Of a stretch of DNA of 21,700 bases, positions 14,057-21,370 are shown in pieces. The notes beneath the pieces are model-generated. The model saw only the letters and a list, made by a program, of their open reading frames with translations, was not told the DNA's origin and searched no databases. A program made the position numbers and the translations under genes. The first letter of the stretch is position 1, and every line of letters starts with the position of its first letter. Source of the stretch: CAYUNA01 sp047629355 (lineage in GTDB: Bacteria; Bacteroidota; Bacteroidia; Chitinophagales; Saprospiraceae); contig JBLHWU010000106.1 in the NCBI GenBank assembly GCA_047629355.1, forward strand, positions 1-21,700, in the 5' to 3' direction.

Positions 14057-14992
14057 ATGGGAGTTACCATACATTATAGAGGAAGCATAGATAATAAAAC
14101 GCACATTGATAAATTCATTGTGGAGATGTCTGATATTTGCGATAGCATGAACTGGAAGTACGAGGTTTTGGACGAAGATTGGAGTGTGCCGTCGAGTCTC
14201 GAAGTTGACCACCAAGAAGATGGTGTGAGCTTGAAAGGACATGCAGGACTGAAAGGCATTTCCTTTACGCCACACGAACATTGTGAGCCGGTGCGTCTTA
14301 CCTTTGACGCCGAAGGACACTTAAACTCAGTTATGAACATCGCACTTGGCATGCAAAAGTCAAAAAATGGTTTGCCTTGGCTTTTTTCAAAAACTCAATT
14401 TGCGGGGGCAGAAGTCCACATTTCTATTATAAAATTACTTAAATACATTCATAAAAAATACGTTTCTAATCTGGAAGTCCGTGATGAGGGCGACTACTGG
14501 GATACGGGTGATAAAGCTACCGTCAACAATCGAATGGGCGTCATTCAAGATGCAATGGATGCACTGGAAGAAGGACTCCGAGACCTCGGTAATTTAGAAG
14601 ATTTGACGGAAGATGGCATTATTAAAAAAATTGAGGAAGTCATTGATAAAATGGGCGACCAAGAGGGCATTCAAGTCCGAGTGATGCGCATTGATTCTGT
14701 GTTGAAAAAATTTGAAGAAGACATCGAAGAATGGGAGAAAAATGGCGACCACAATGAATTGTTGAACTTTTTTAAAAACATGCCTGACAATCCCGAAGAC
14801 TTTCTACAAGCATTAAAAGATGCACAAACGGGAGAACTTTCTGATGATGAATTGTCTGAAATTATGGCGTTTGAAAGTGCGGATAATGGAGAAGATGATT
14901 CGGAAGAAGAGGAAATTGAAGGTTGGGAAGATGACTTCTTAGATGGGTTTGAGGAAGAGGACCCGGATATGCCGAACCCTTCGCTGAATTAA
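14057..14992 (+). CDS. Conserved-looking acidic protein of unknown function
   Basis: The 311-residue product has two parts. Residues 1-150 look like a folded domain rich in strands and conserved-looking aromatic/charged positions: GVTIHYRGSID, LKGISFTPHEHCEPVRLTF, WLFSKTQFAGAEVHISIIKL and LEVRDEGDYWDTGD. Residues 150-311 are mostly helical and increasingly acidic, ending in runs of Asp and Glu (about residues 275-305). There is no signal peptide or membrane segment, so it is cytoplasmic. I have a loose recollection of similar hypothetical proteins in other bacteria but no assigned role. The clean start, good promoter and intact frame indicate a functional gene. The acidic tail could bind a basic protein, nucleic-acid-binding protein or metal; this is speculative. 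It ends at a bidirectional terminator. Confidence 0.75.
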   Translation: MGVTIHYRGSIDNKTHIDKFIVEMSDICDSMNWKYEVLDEDWSVPSSLEVDHQEDGVSLKGHAGLKGISFTPHEHCEPVRLTFDAEGHLNSVMNIALGMQKSKNGLPWLFSKTQFAGAEVHISIIKLLKYIHKKYVSNLEVRDEGDYWDTGDKATVNNRMGVIQDAMDALEEGLRDLGNLEDLTEDGIIKKIEEVIDKMGDQEGIQVRVMRIDSVLKKFEEDIEEWEKNGDHNELLNFFKNMPDNPEDFLQALKDAQTGELSDDELSEIMAFESADNGEDDSEEEEIEGWEDDFLDGFEEEDPDMPNPSLN

Positions 14993-15010
14993 GAATAAAA
15001 AGTGTAGAAC

Positions 15011-15055
15011 TAAGAATGTAGAATGAACCGCCAAGTGCAGCATTCTACATTCTTA
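15011..15055. terminator. Bidirectional terminator between convergent genes
   Basis: TAAGAATGTAGAATG (15011-15025) and CATTCTACATTCTTA (15041-15055) form a perfect 15-bp stem with a 15-nt loop. T-rich tracts follow on both sides. It lies between the stop codons at 14992 (plus) and 15060 (minus). Confidence 0.85.
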
Positions 15056-15059
15056 ATTA

Positions 15060-16718
15060 TTAATTATTTTTAACAAACTTCGTCACCTGCCGTCCTTCAA
15101 TTTCAATAAAATAAATACCTGCTTCATAGCTCGAAACATCTAAATATTTTCGACCACCCGACGCACGGAAGCTATCTATTTCTCGACCTAACATATCATA
15201 AATCATCACATCTGCATACAAGCCGCCCTCCCACTCTATCGTAATTCGGTCAGCGGCTGGATTTGGATATACTTTCAAATAATAGTCTGACATCGCTTCC
15301 CCAACTGGCAAAATAATATCACAAAATTCGGTATCTGGTTCTAATTCTATCCAAGACTTACCTGACATATCTCGACCGTCAAATGCTTCATAATCAGCAG
15401 GATAGCGATTCATTCTAAAAGTCAAATTGTTGTTGATTGTCAACGTATCTCCCTGAGTTGCGGGGGCGCCCACAGCCAAAGGTGTTTTATATTCCCAAAC
15501 AATTTCATCATCTGGCGTCACTTCAAAAGTATAGCCAAAGCGACCGCTAGTAATCAATGCATTGCCGTTTGATAAAAATTGCGCGCTCGACAAACCTGTG
15601 GAATACAAGTTAGTCGGGTCTTCTGGATGCTGAATGGTTTCCAAATAATCGGCTGGTCCACCTGCTTCATCATACACCCAAGAATACATATCCCAACCTG
15701 GGTCAAATACATTCACTTGCGAGAAATCTGCGCCTACCCGATTGTTGAAAACTACGATTTGGTCATAATTATCATTTGTGAAATCCAGAAAATTATCGTT
15801 CCAATGCGCATCGTGTTGAAAGAACAAAGTTTGATTGTCCTCCGTACCTTGTTGATACGCCAATGGATTTCCCCAACGATACATCAAATCACCACCTTTT
15901 CCACTCAAACCACCGTTATTACTAGCAGCTTGCGCCGTCGTAGTACTATGGTCAATCACCCAAATTTCATTAAAATAAGGGATAGAAATCATCACTTGAT
16001 TTCGTCCTTCATGAAAATCTAAGGAGTTCGCGTGCAACCAATCTGGATGTCCGTCATGTGTATCGTAGTTGATATCTACCAATTCTCGATGTTCCGCTAC
16101 GACGCCAAAATTGTCTTTTGTCGCATCAAAATCTTGAATCAAGTGATTCCAAACATGCCATTCCCAAACGATTTCAGAAGTCGCTGGGTCAAGTTCGATA
16201 ATGTAATCTGGCCACAACTTATCTTGTGCAGTATTAGAGGTGTCCCGTCCTGCTTGTAGCGATTCTGCTTCCGTTTTCAATTCCCACGCGATGGCAAGAA
16301 TATTACCATTATCCATCGGTGCGATGTCGTGGTGCAAACGGTCGTTTTCATCATTGAGTTCGTAAGACCAAGTCAGGTTATTGTCCCAATCCCGAATTTC
16401 AATAATCGCACCGCCACCACCTGCCCAGATTGGGTCTGTACCTACTGCGGCATCTCGTTTGCATTTCACAATCGAGCCATCCGTACGCAAGTATACCATA
16501 TTACCTGGTCGAAAATTAGCTTCGTCTTCCCATACATTCACCACTTCGCCGCAATTGTCCAATAAATACACATTTGGTTGGTTGTGTGGAAACATTAAAT
16601 TGAAGCCATCAAATGCTTTAGATGGTTTATAAGTCAGTAATCCTACGGTATTTTGCGCCGATAAAAAGGTGGTCGCAAAAAATGTAAGTAACAATAGAGA
16701 TAGTAGATTTTTTTTCAT
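15060..16718 (-). CDS. Arylsulfotransferase-like protein with T9SS sorting domain
   Basis: The 552-residue product starts at the ATG at 16718, ahead of a clear signal peptide (MKKNLLSLLLLTFFATTFLS); a start at 16799 would lie upstream of the promoter. The body resembles the arylsulfate sulfotransferase (ASST) beta-propeller family, with blades such as AIIEIRDWDNNLTWSYEL, HHDIAPMDNGNILAIAWE, WLHANSLDFHEGRNQVMIS and QFLSNGNALITSGRFGYTFE. Classical ASST moves sulfate between phenols through a catalytic His; many Bacteroidota relatives are untested and several His candidates exist here (LHHD, WLHAN, QHDAHW). The last about 75 residues form a T9SS type A sorting domain (YLKVYPNPAADRITIEW to FIEIEGRQVTKFVKN), so the protein should be exported to the surface or medium. 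It is a single gene. Confidence 0.85.
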   Translation of the reverse strand: MKKNLLSLLLLTFFATTFLSAQNTVGLLTYKPSKAFDGFNLMFPHNQPNVYLLDNCGEVVNVWEDEANFRPGNMVYLRTDGSIVKCKRDAAVGTDPIWAGGGGAIIEIRDWDNNLTWSYELNDENDRLHHDIAPMDNGNILAIAWELKTEAESLQAGRDTSNTAQDKLWPDYIIELDPATSEIVWEWHVWNHLIQDFDATKDNFGVVAEHRELVDINYDTHDGHPDWLHANSLDFHEGRNQVMISIPYFNEIWVIDHSTTTAQAASNNGGLSGKGGDLMYRWGNPLAYQQGTEDNQTLFFQHDAHWNDNFLDFTNDNYDQIVVFNNRVGADFSQVNVFDPGWDMYSWVYDEAGGPADYLETIQHPEDPTNLYSTGLSSAQFLSNGNALITSGRFGYTFEVTPDDEIVWEYKTPLAVGAPATQGDTLTINNNLTFRMNRYPADYEAFDGRDMSGKSWIELEPDTEFCDIILPVGEAMSDYYLKVYPNPAADRITIEWEGGLYADVMIYDMLGREIDSFRASGGRKYLDVSSYEAGIYFIEIEGRQVTKFVKNN

Positions 16719-16761
16719 AAAAATATGATTTACTTTTGAAGTGTTTATCAGAATTTGATAG

Positions 16762-16771
16762 TGCAAAAGTA
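16762..16771 (-). promoter_or_regulatory. Promoter -7 element of the arylsulfotransferase-like gene
   Basis: The minus strand reads TACTTTTGCA, an exact TAnnTTTG match, about 44 nt upstream of the ATG at 16718. A TTTG lies 25 nt upstream of it, a longer gap than usual. This placement supports the shorter protein start. Confidence 0.6.
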
Positions 16772-16852
16772 CTTCCTTTACTTGAAAAAAATTAGTCAAA
16801 TGAATTGATATAATGTAAATAGCGTTACGTTTGCTAAATTTTTGGAAAAGAG

Positions 16853-16902
16853 TAAGGGACGCAAAAAGAATAATTATAGATTCTTGACAGGGTCAAGAAT
16901 CT
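16853..16902 (+). repeat. GGGACGC-family repeat followed by an 11-bp hairpin
   Basis: TAAGGGACGCAAAAAGAATA matches the minus strand at 6071-6092. It leads into AGATTCTTGAC (16878-16888) and GTCAAGAATCT (16892-16902), a perfect 11-bp stem with a 3-nt loop. AGTAAGTAAGTAA follows shortly after. Confidence 0.55.
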
Positions 16903-17024
16903 TCTGTAAGTAAGTAAGTAACGTGAAATAAATAATCTTACTTTTTTAAGCGGATATTTAGTCGATATTTTTCACTTTAAAAATGCTCATTATATCAACA
17001 TAAATGGCACTTTTAAAGCAAAAA

Positions 17025-17080
17025 CTAGGAACGAAATCTCTCTCTCAAAAAAGTAACTTTATTTAATTCGCGTTCCTAAA
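17025..17080. repeat. Facing pair of GGAACG repeats
   Basis: CTAGGAACGAAAT (17025-17037) faces TTAATTCGCGTTCCTAAA (about 17063-17080), which is the same motif inverted with one base inserted. The right copy read on the minus strand, TTTAGGAACGCGAATTAAAT, matches the copy at 707-729. Confidence 0.5.
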
Positions 17081-17230
17081 CACTTAGTTCAAGAAGCTAT
17101 TGACAGCTTTTTAATTAAAAATATTACAAGGAAATAAAATATATTAAGTTTTCAGTACCTTAACACTTTTTACTTAAAATAAGTAACTAAAAAAATGTTG
17201 CACTGTTGAAAACTTAACAAATTTTAAAAA

Positions 17231-17256
17231 TGGTCGCTTTTTCATAAAAATGACCA
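17231..17256. repeat. Small hairpin
   Basis: TGGTC and GACCA enclose TTTTT and AAAAA arms with one internal mismatch and a 4-nt loop. It is part of the hairpin series in this gap. Confidence 0.4.
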
Positions 17257-17312
17257 AGTTTAACTCAGCATGAAGTAGTAAATGGTAACGAGAGGTTGCT
17301 AAAAAATTAAGC

Positions 17313-17340
17313 AGCGAGAAAATCTTGCGATTTTCTCGCT
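17313..17340. repeat. Perfect 12-bp hairpin
   Basis: AGCGAGAAAATC (17313-17324) pairs with GATTTTCTCGCT (17329-17340) around TTGC. A second hairpin starts 13 nt later. Confidence 0.75.
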
Positions 17341-17353
17341 TCAAAAAATACAA

Positions 17354-17378
17354 TTCGCGCTGCCTGCGGCAGCGCGAA
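17354..17378. repeat. Perfect GC-rich 11-bp hairpin
   Basis: TTCGCGCTGCC (17354-17364) pairs with GGCAGCGCGAA (17368-17378) around a 3-nt loop. Its high GC content stands out from the AT-rich surroundings. The AGGGAGTTTGAGGGAT box follows directly. Confidence 0.75.
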
Positions 17379-17394
17379 AGGGAGTTTGAGGGAT
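17379..17394 (+). repeat. AGGGAGTTTGAGGGAT box
   Basis: The same 16-mer occurs inverted at 21336-21351 (one mismatch) and in degenerate form at 21298-21312, where the two together make a hairpin. Confidence 0.5.
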
Positions 17395-17448
17395 AATTGT
17401 TGATAATTTGACTGATTTCAAGTGAAAATTAAGGATAATTTGTCCCGT

Positions 17449-17487
17449 CCAGTTGGGGAAGTTATTTTTTCACCGTTACTTAGTCAC
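17449..17487 (-). repeat. GTAACGGTGAAAA-family repeat, inverted copy
   Basis: Read on the minus strand this is AAGTAACGGTGAAAAAATAA followed by CTTCCCCAACTGG. It corresponds to the copies at 51-83 (GTAACTGTAAAAAAATAACT, then CGCCCAGTTGG) and 144-179. Confidence 0.55.
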
Positions 17488-17632
17488 AATCAATCTGAAG
17501 AATCTGTTGAGTTTTCAGTGTACTATTAAATTGTTTTCAATGAAATTTTGGTAATCAACAATTTAACAATAAATCAATCTAGCAATTATTTGTCGAATAA
17601 ATTAGGTCTACCTACTTAAAACAGTTTCTTAC

Positions 17633-18730
17633 ATGAAATATAAAAACATCTATGTAGCCGCAACCAGTCAGCATATTGGTAAAACTACTTCCACCTTGGG
17701 TTTGGTGGCGGTATTAATGAAAAAGGGAATAAGGGTAGGTTATTGCAAACCAGTTGGGCAAATGTCTTCAAATGTCAACAATGTAGTTGTGGATAAAGAT
17801 ACAGTGCTGTTTTCTGATTTGATGAAATTTAAATTAGATCCATTGCTGCACAGTCCCGTAATCCTTGGAAAAGGGGCAACCACTGCCTTTTTGGACCACC
17901 CAGAAAAATACAACTATCAGCAAAGAATCATCGCTGCTGCCGAACAACTCAACGAGCAGCATGACATAGTGATTTATGAAGGAACAGGGCATCCTGGCGT
18001 TGGAAGTATCGTCAATTTGTCGAATGCAGATGTTGCAAAAATCATAGATGCTCCCGTTATTATGGTCGTGGAAGGCGGCATTGGAAGTACTATCGATATG
18101 TTGTCCTTGTGCTTAGCAAAGTTTCGATTACTCAATGTACCGATTTTGGGCGTAATTGTCAATAAGGTAAAACCTCGAAAAATTGATAAGGTAAAAAAGT
18201 ACCTTGGAAAATATCTAAAGAGTATTGGCTTGCCACTTTTAGGCGTACTTCCTTACGATAAAAGCCTTGCTTATCCTTTGATGAAGACGGTTGCCAAAGC
18301 GGTTAATGGAATTGTCAGTTTCAATCCAGAAGCATTGAATAATAAAGTGGAAGACATTATTGCAGGTTCTTTATTGGATGTGGAAGAGTTAAAATCTGCA
18401 CAAAATCTACTGCTTATCGTTAGTTCAAAAAAGGTAAATGATGCACTTGGAAAAATTCAAACTTTATTCAATTCCGTTGACAATCACCAAACCCCGTTAT
18501 CTGGAATCGTCGTTACTGGAAATGGGCTGATTACAGGTATTGCATCTGATTATATTGCCAAACATAAAATTCCAGTTATTAGGACATCCTTAGATACGTA
18601 TGGTTCTGTTATAAAAATAAGCAGAATTGAGGTGAAAATCAATCTTAATTCACCTTGGAAGGTTACGAAAGCCATCGAATTAATTGAAGAAAATTTAGAT
18701 GTGGATGCTTTATTAAACCAATTAAAATAA
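17633..18730 (+). CDS. P-loop BioD-like NTPase with DRTGG-type C-terminal domain
   Basis: The 365-residue protein has an N-terminal dethiobiotin-synthetase-like P-loop domain (about 1-215). Its segments are YVAATSQHIGKTTSTLGL with the nucleotide-binding Lys17, VGYCKPVGQ, the acidic loop IVIYEGTGHPGVGSIVNLSN (113-132), VIMVVEGGIGSTID and VIVNKVKPRK. The C-terminal part (about 215-330) fits a DRTGG-type domain. The same pair of domains forms the N-terminus of long phosphotransacetylases, but the catalytic phosphotransacetylase domain is absent. Such stand-alone proteins are usually called AAA-family or cobyrinate/dethiobiotin-synthase-like ATPases and probably act as regulators; the true ligand is unknown. 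The glycine-rich loop departs from classic GxGKT but fits the BioD family. An aceK remnant begins 10 nt after its stop. Confidence 0.82.
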   Translation: MKYKNIYVAATSQHIGKTTSTLGLVAVLMKKGIRVGYCKPVGQMSSNVNNVVVDKDTVLFSDLMKFKLDPLLHSPVILGKGATTAFLDHPEKYNYQQRIIAAAEQLNEQHDIVIYEGTGHPGVGSIVNLSNADVAKIIDAPVIMVVEGGIGSTIDMLSLCLAKFRLLNVPILGVIVNKVKPRKIDKVKKYLGKYLKSIGLPLLGVLPYDKSLAYPLMKTVAKAVNGIVSFNPEALNNKVEDIIAGSLLDVEELKSAQNLLLIVSSKKVNDALGKIQTLFNSVDNHQTPLSGIVVTGNGLITGIASDYIAKHKIPVIRTSLDTYGSVIKISRIEVKINLNSPWKVTKAIELIEENLDVDALLNQLK

Positions 18731-18740
18731 TAGTAATATC

Positions 18741-19443
18741 TTCGCTAAATGGGGAGAAGCGACGAAAGTAACGCAAGTACAAAAGATTGAAAATATAGTT
18801 TTTATTTAAAAATAATCGTGACTGACAAAACGATTGAAATCAAATATTTAGGAACATTCTAAAACGATTGATACCGCTCAATCCCTACCTCCAAGATGCC
18901 ACTTTAGAAGAGGGAAAACAGTTAATGAATCAGTATAGAAAAGCGATAAAAGAATTGACGACGGTCAATATTTTTACTGGTAATCTGCTTTTAAAAAACT
19001 TTGGGGTCACTCCTCTAAATCGCGTCGTTTTCTATGGTTGTAACGAAATAAATTTATTGACCAGTATCAATTTTCGCACCATTCCAGAACCCCGTGACCA
19101 TTATGAAGAATTCTCCAGCGAACCCTATTATTCCCTTCGCATCAACAATGTTTTTCATGAAGAATTCAGACATTTCTTGATTGGCAATCCGACTTTCCTT
19201 AAAATCTTTACCAATCTGCATGGTGAGTTATTTAAGGCAAAAAATTGGGAAGGGATTCAAGAACGGTTGAAAAGCGGAAAAATTATTGAGGTTTTTTGTT
19301 ATCGGGAAGGCTTAAGATTAGACTTGTTACCCTTTAATAAATACTCGCCTGAAAATATCTTTTTCCGCTATTTTCCTTTAAAAAATTATTCAATAGAAGG
19401 ACTATTCAATGATTTTTTAAAGAAAACTAGCAAAAAAATCTAA
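18741..19443 (+). pseudogene. aceK: Decayed C-terminal remnant of aceK (isocitrate dehydrogenase kinase/phosphatase)
   Basis: Intact AceK (about 580 residues) adds and removes phosphate on isocitrate dehydrogenase to divert carbon into the glyoxylate shunt. Here the longest frame (191 codons from TTG at 18868, no ATG) resembles its C-terminal third: KRLIPLNPYLQ, YRKAIKELTTVNIFTGNLLL, KNFGVTPLNRVVFYGCNE, INFRTIPEPRDHYEE, EPYYSLRINNVFHEEFRHFL and GELFKAKNWEGIQERLKSGK. As I recall E. coli AceK, metal-site Asp in PGDML is Asn39 here and DYDE is GCNE (57-60), so catalysis should be lost. Upstream, other frames continue the homology: 18809-18859 (KIIVTDKTIEIKYLGTF, then TAA) and more weakly 18741-18806 (TQVQKIENIVF, then TAA). 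These indicate frameshifts and a small deletion. The first two-thirds are missing, since another gene ends at 18730. A shortened binding protein is less likely. Confidence 0.8.
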
Positions 19444-19776
19444 ATTTCATACAAGCATTTTAAAGGGTAACAAGTCTATTGAAGAGATTAGTTTAGTGAC
19501 AGTAGAAATTAACTGCCCCCATTCATAAGGCAAGCTAATACGCTAAACAAATAAATATAGATTCATTTTTAAAATCTTGAGGAGAGGAGCAATCAATTTA
19601 GAAATATCCTTTTCTAAAATAACTCCAAATTCCTAAAACCATCTTTCCCGTTAAACGTTTTATTTCCTTTTTGCCTACCAAAAGGGAGATTTGTGTCAAA
19701 ATTCAGTAGGCAACTTAAACAATCGTGCGCCCTGTTCCCAAAGCTCTGCGCCATCAACAAACCTATAATAGTAGAT
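19444..19776. other. Intergenic region with repeat copies
   Basis: The 333-nt gap between the aceK remnant and the AAA+ gene holds the second copy of the 22-nt repeat (19461-19482) and a divergent GTAACGGTAAAA-type copy near 19494-19526 (AGTGACAGTAGAAATTAACT). A frame from GTG at 19693 is open into the AAA+ gene, but its first 28 codons look non-native. No clear promoter was found. Confidence 0.5.
19461..19482 (+). repeat. 22-nt dispersed repeat, copy 2
   Basis: Contains AAAGGGTAACAAGTCTATTG and differs from 30-51 at one base. It starts 17 nt after the end of the aceK remnant. Confidence 0.6.
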
Positions 19777-21246
19777 ATGAAATCCATAAAAACGCTCGGA
19801 GCACTGAAAGCGTCCAGCTATCAACCAAAAAGTATAAAAGAGGAATTGCGCGATAATTTGATAGAAAAATTACGCAAAAAACAAACCGTTTTTGAAGGAG
19901 TTGTTGGTTTTGAAGATACCGTTTTGCCAGATATTGAGCGAGCTATTTTGTCTCGTCACAATGTCTTATTGCTTGGTCTTCGAGGACAAGCAAAAACAAG
20001 AATTGCCCGCTTATTGGTCAATTTATTGGACGAATACATGCCCGTGGTCGCAGGTAGCGAACTCAACGACGACCCGATGAATCCAATTTCGCGTACTGCC
20101 TTTGATTTGATTGCCGAACATGGCGACGATACGCCCGTAGAATGGGTGCATCGCGATGACCGATATGTAGAAAAATTGGCGACGCCAGATGTAAGTATTG
20201 CAGATTTAGTAGGTGATGTTGACCCGATTAAAGCAGCAACTTTGAAGCTGCCTTATTCTGATGAACGCGTGATTCATTTTGGTTTGATTCCGCGGTCGCA
20301 CCGCTGTATTTTTGTAATCAACGAGTTGCCCGATTTGCAAGCGCGAATTCAGGTTTCTTTATTTAATATTTTACAGGAAGGTGATATGCAGATTCGAGGT
20401 TTCAAACTTCGATTGCCATTGGAAATTCAGTTTTTATTCACTGCTAATCCAGAAGATTATACCAATCGAGGTAGCATTATTACGCCCTTGAAAGATAGAA
20501 TTGAGAGCCAAATTTTAACGCATTATCCGAAGACGATTGAGATTGCTAAGGCAATTACGGCGCAAGAAGCGAATTTGTCGGAAACGCAAAGAAAGACGAT
20601 TGAGATTCCAGATTTGTTGATGACTTTATTGGAAACCATTTCATTTACAGCCCGTAAAAGTGAGTTTGTTGATGAAAAAAGTGGGGTTTCTGCACGGCTA
20701 AGTATTTCTGGTTTGGAAAACTTGGCTTCCACTGCCGAACGCCGTTCCCTAATTAATAATGATAAAAAAACAACGGCACGCATCACTGATTTTTGGGGTG
20801 TGATTCCTGCGATTACGGGGAAAGTGGAGTTGGTTTACGAAGGTGAACAAGAAGGTCCGTATGCAGTGGCCATTAATTTAATTGGACACTCTATCAAAGA
20901 GTTATTTTTAGAGTATTTCCCACATCCAGAACAACTCAAAAAAGGCGAAGAACGCGACCCTTACGGTACGATTAAAGCCTATTTTTCAGGTGGAAATATC
21001 TTAGAATTATTAAATGATGCGAGCGATAAGGATTATCGTTTGGCTTTGGAAAAAGTGGCAGGTTTGCAAAAATTTGTCAGAAACCATAAAATACCGAAAG
21101 ACCAGGAGTTGCTCTTTATGGAATTGCTATTACATGGTTTAGCGGAGTTTAATTTGATTAATAAAGACTACCTTGAATCAAAGTTTACCTTCAAAGATAT
21201 GCTCGCCGATATGTTGGGTGACGATATGTTTGATAACGATTTTTAA
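19777..21246 (+). CDS. Magnesium-chelatase-like / MoxR AAA+ ATPase
   Basis: This 489-residue AAA+ ATPase resembles the ChlI/BchI subunit of magnesium chelatase and the MoxR group; such proteins remodel or insert metal into partners with a VWA-domain protein. Visible motifs are GLRGQAKTRIARLL (P-loop 67-74, with the family's Gly-Gln-Ala-Lys form), CIFVINELPDLQARIQ (Walker B region 177-192), IQFLFTANPEDY (sensor 1, Asn224) and TPLKDRIESQI (arginine-finger region, Arg241). A C-terminal part of about 220 residues follows. I chose ATG 19777 because MKSIKTLGALKASSYQPKSI is the usual N-terminus; a GTG at 19693 would add 28 unrelated residues. The usual VWA partner gene is not found in the 450 nt downstream. 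Substrate is unknown. Confidence 0.88.
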   Translation: MKSIKTLGALKASSYQPKSIKEELRDNLIEKLRKKQTVFEGVVGFEDTVLPDIERAILSRHNVLLLGLRGQAKTRIARLLVNLLDEYMPVVAGSELNDDPMNPISRTAFDLIAEHGDDTPVEWVHRDDRYVEKLATPDVSIADLVGDVDPIKAATLKLPYSDERVIHFGLIPRSHRCIFVINELPDLQARIQVSLFNILQEGDMQIRGFKLRLPLEIQFLFTANPEDYTNRGSIITPLKDRIESQILTHYPKTIEIAKAITAQEANLSETQRKTIEIPDLLMTLLETISFTARKSEFVDEKSGVSARLSISGLENLASTAERRSLINNDKKTTARITDFWGVIPAITGKVELVYEGEQEGPYAVAINLIGHSIKELFLEYFPHPEQLKKGEERDPYGTIKAYFSGGNILELLNDASDKDYRLALEKVAGLQKFVRNHKIPKDQELLFMELLLHGLAEFNLINKDYLESKFTFKDMLADMLGDDMFDNDF

Positions 21247-21297
21247 GGAAAAAAATTAATTCTACTTTAAGATTCTTAAATCTGGTGCAAAAAATAA

Positions 21298-21351
21298 AGG
21301 GAGTTTGAGAGAAAAAATGATTTTAAATCCATTTTATCCCTCAGACTCCCT
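21298..21351 (+). terminator. Long hairpin after the AAA+ gene
   Basis: AGGGAGTTTGAGAG... (21298-21320) pairs with ...TCCCTCAGACTCCCT (21329-21351) at about 20 of 23 positions, with a short AT loop. It lies 52 nt after the stop codon. It lacks a following T-run, and its arms are related to the 17379 box, so it may be a repeat element doing double duty. Confidence 0.45.
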
Positions 21352-21370
21352 GATTCATAGAAAGGACATA

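Larger units (their letters stand above)
16800..17632. other. Gene-free region packed with hairpins and repeats
   Basis: No convincing open frame is present in these 833 nt between divergent genes. From left to right it holds a GGGACGC repeat (16853-16873), a hairpin (16878-16902) and a pair of GGAACG repeats facing each other (17025-17037, 17059-17080). Next come an 11-bp inverted repeat (17144-17154/17207-17217) and hairpins at 17231-17256, 17313-17340 and 17354-17378. An AGGGAGTTTGAGGGAT box is at 17379-17394 and an inverted GTAACGGTGAAAA repeat at about 17449-17487. I saw no clear promoter for the gene at 17633. Confidence 0.7.

Noticed and set aside
15579..16022. 147-codon plus-strand frame
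   Set aside because: Antisense to the arylsulfotransferase-like gene, whose conserved motifs run through the region.
16719..16799. N-terminal extension of the arylsulfotransferase-like gene to an upstream ATG at 16799
   Set aside because: It would place 27 residues before a perfect signal peptide and start upstream of the TACTTTTGCA promoter element.
17633..18730. Phosphotransacetylase or dethiobiotin synthetase as the function
   Set aside because: It lacks the phosphotransacetylase catalytic domain and has no biotin genes nearby; only the regulatory-type domains are present.
19693..19776. GTG start of the AAA+ gene at 19693
   Set aside because: The 28 added residues do not resemble the family; ATG 19777 gives the usual N-terminus.
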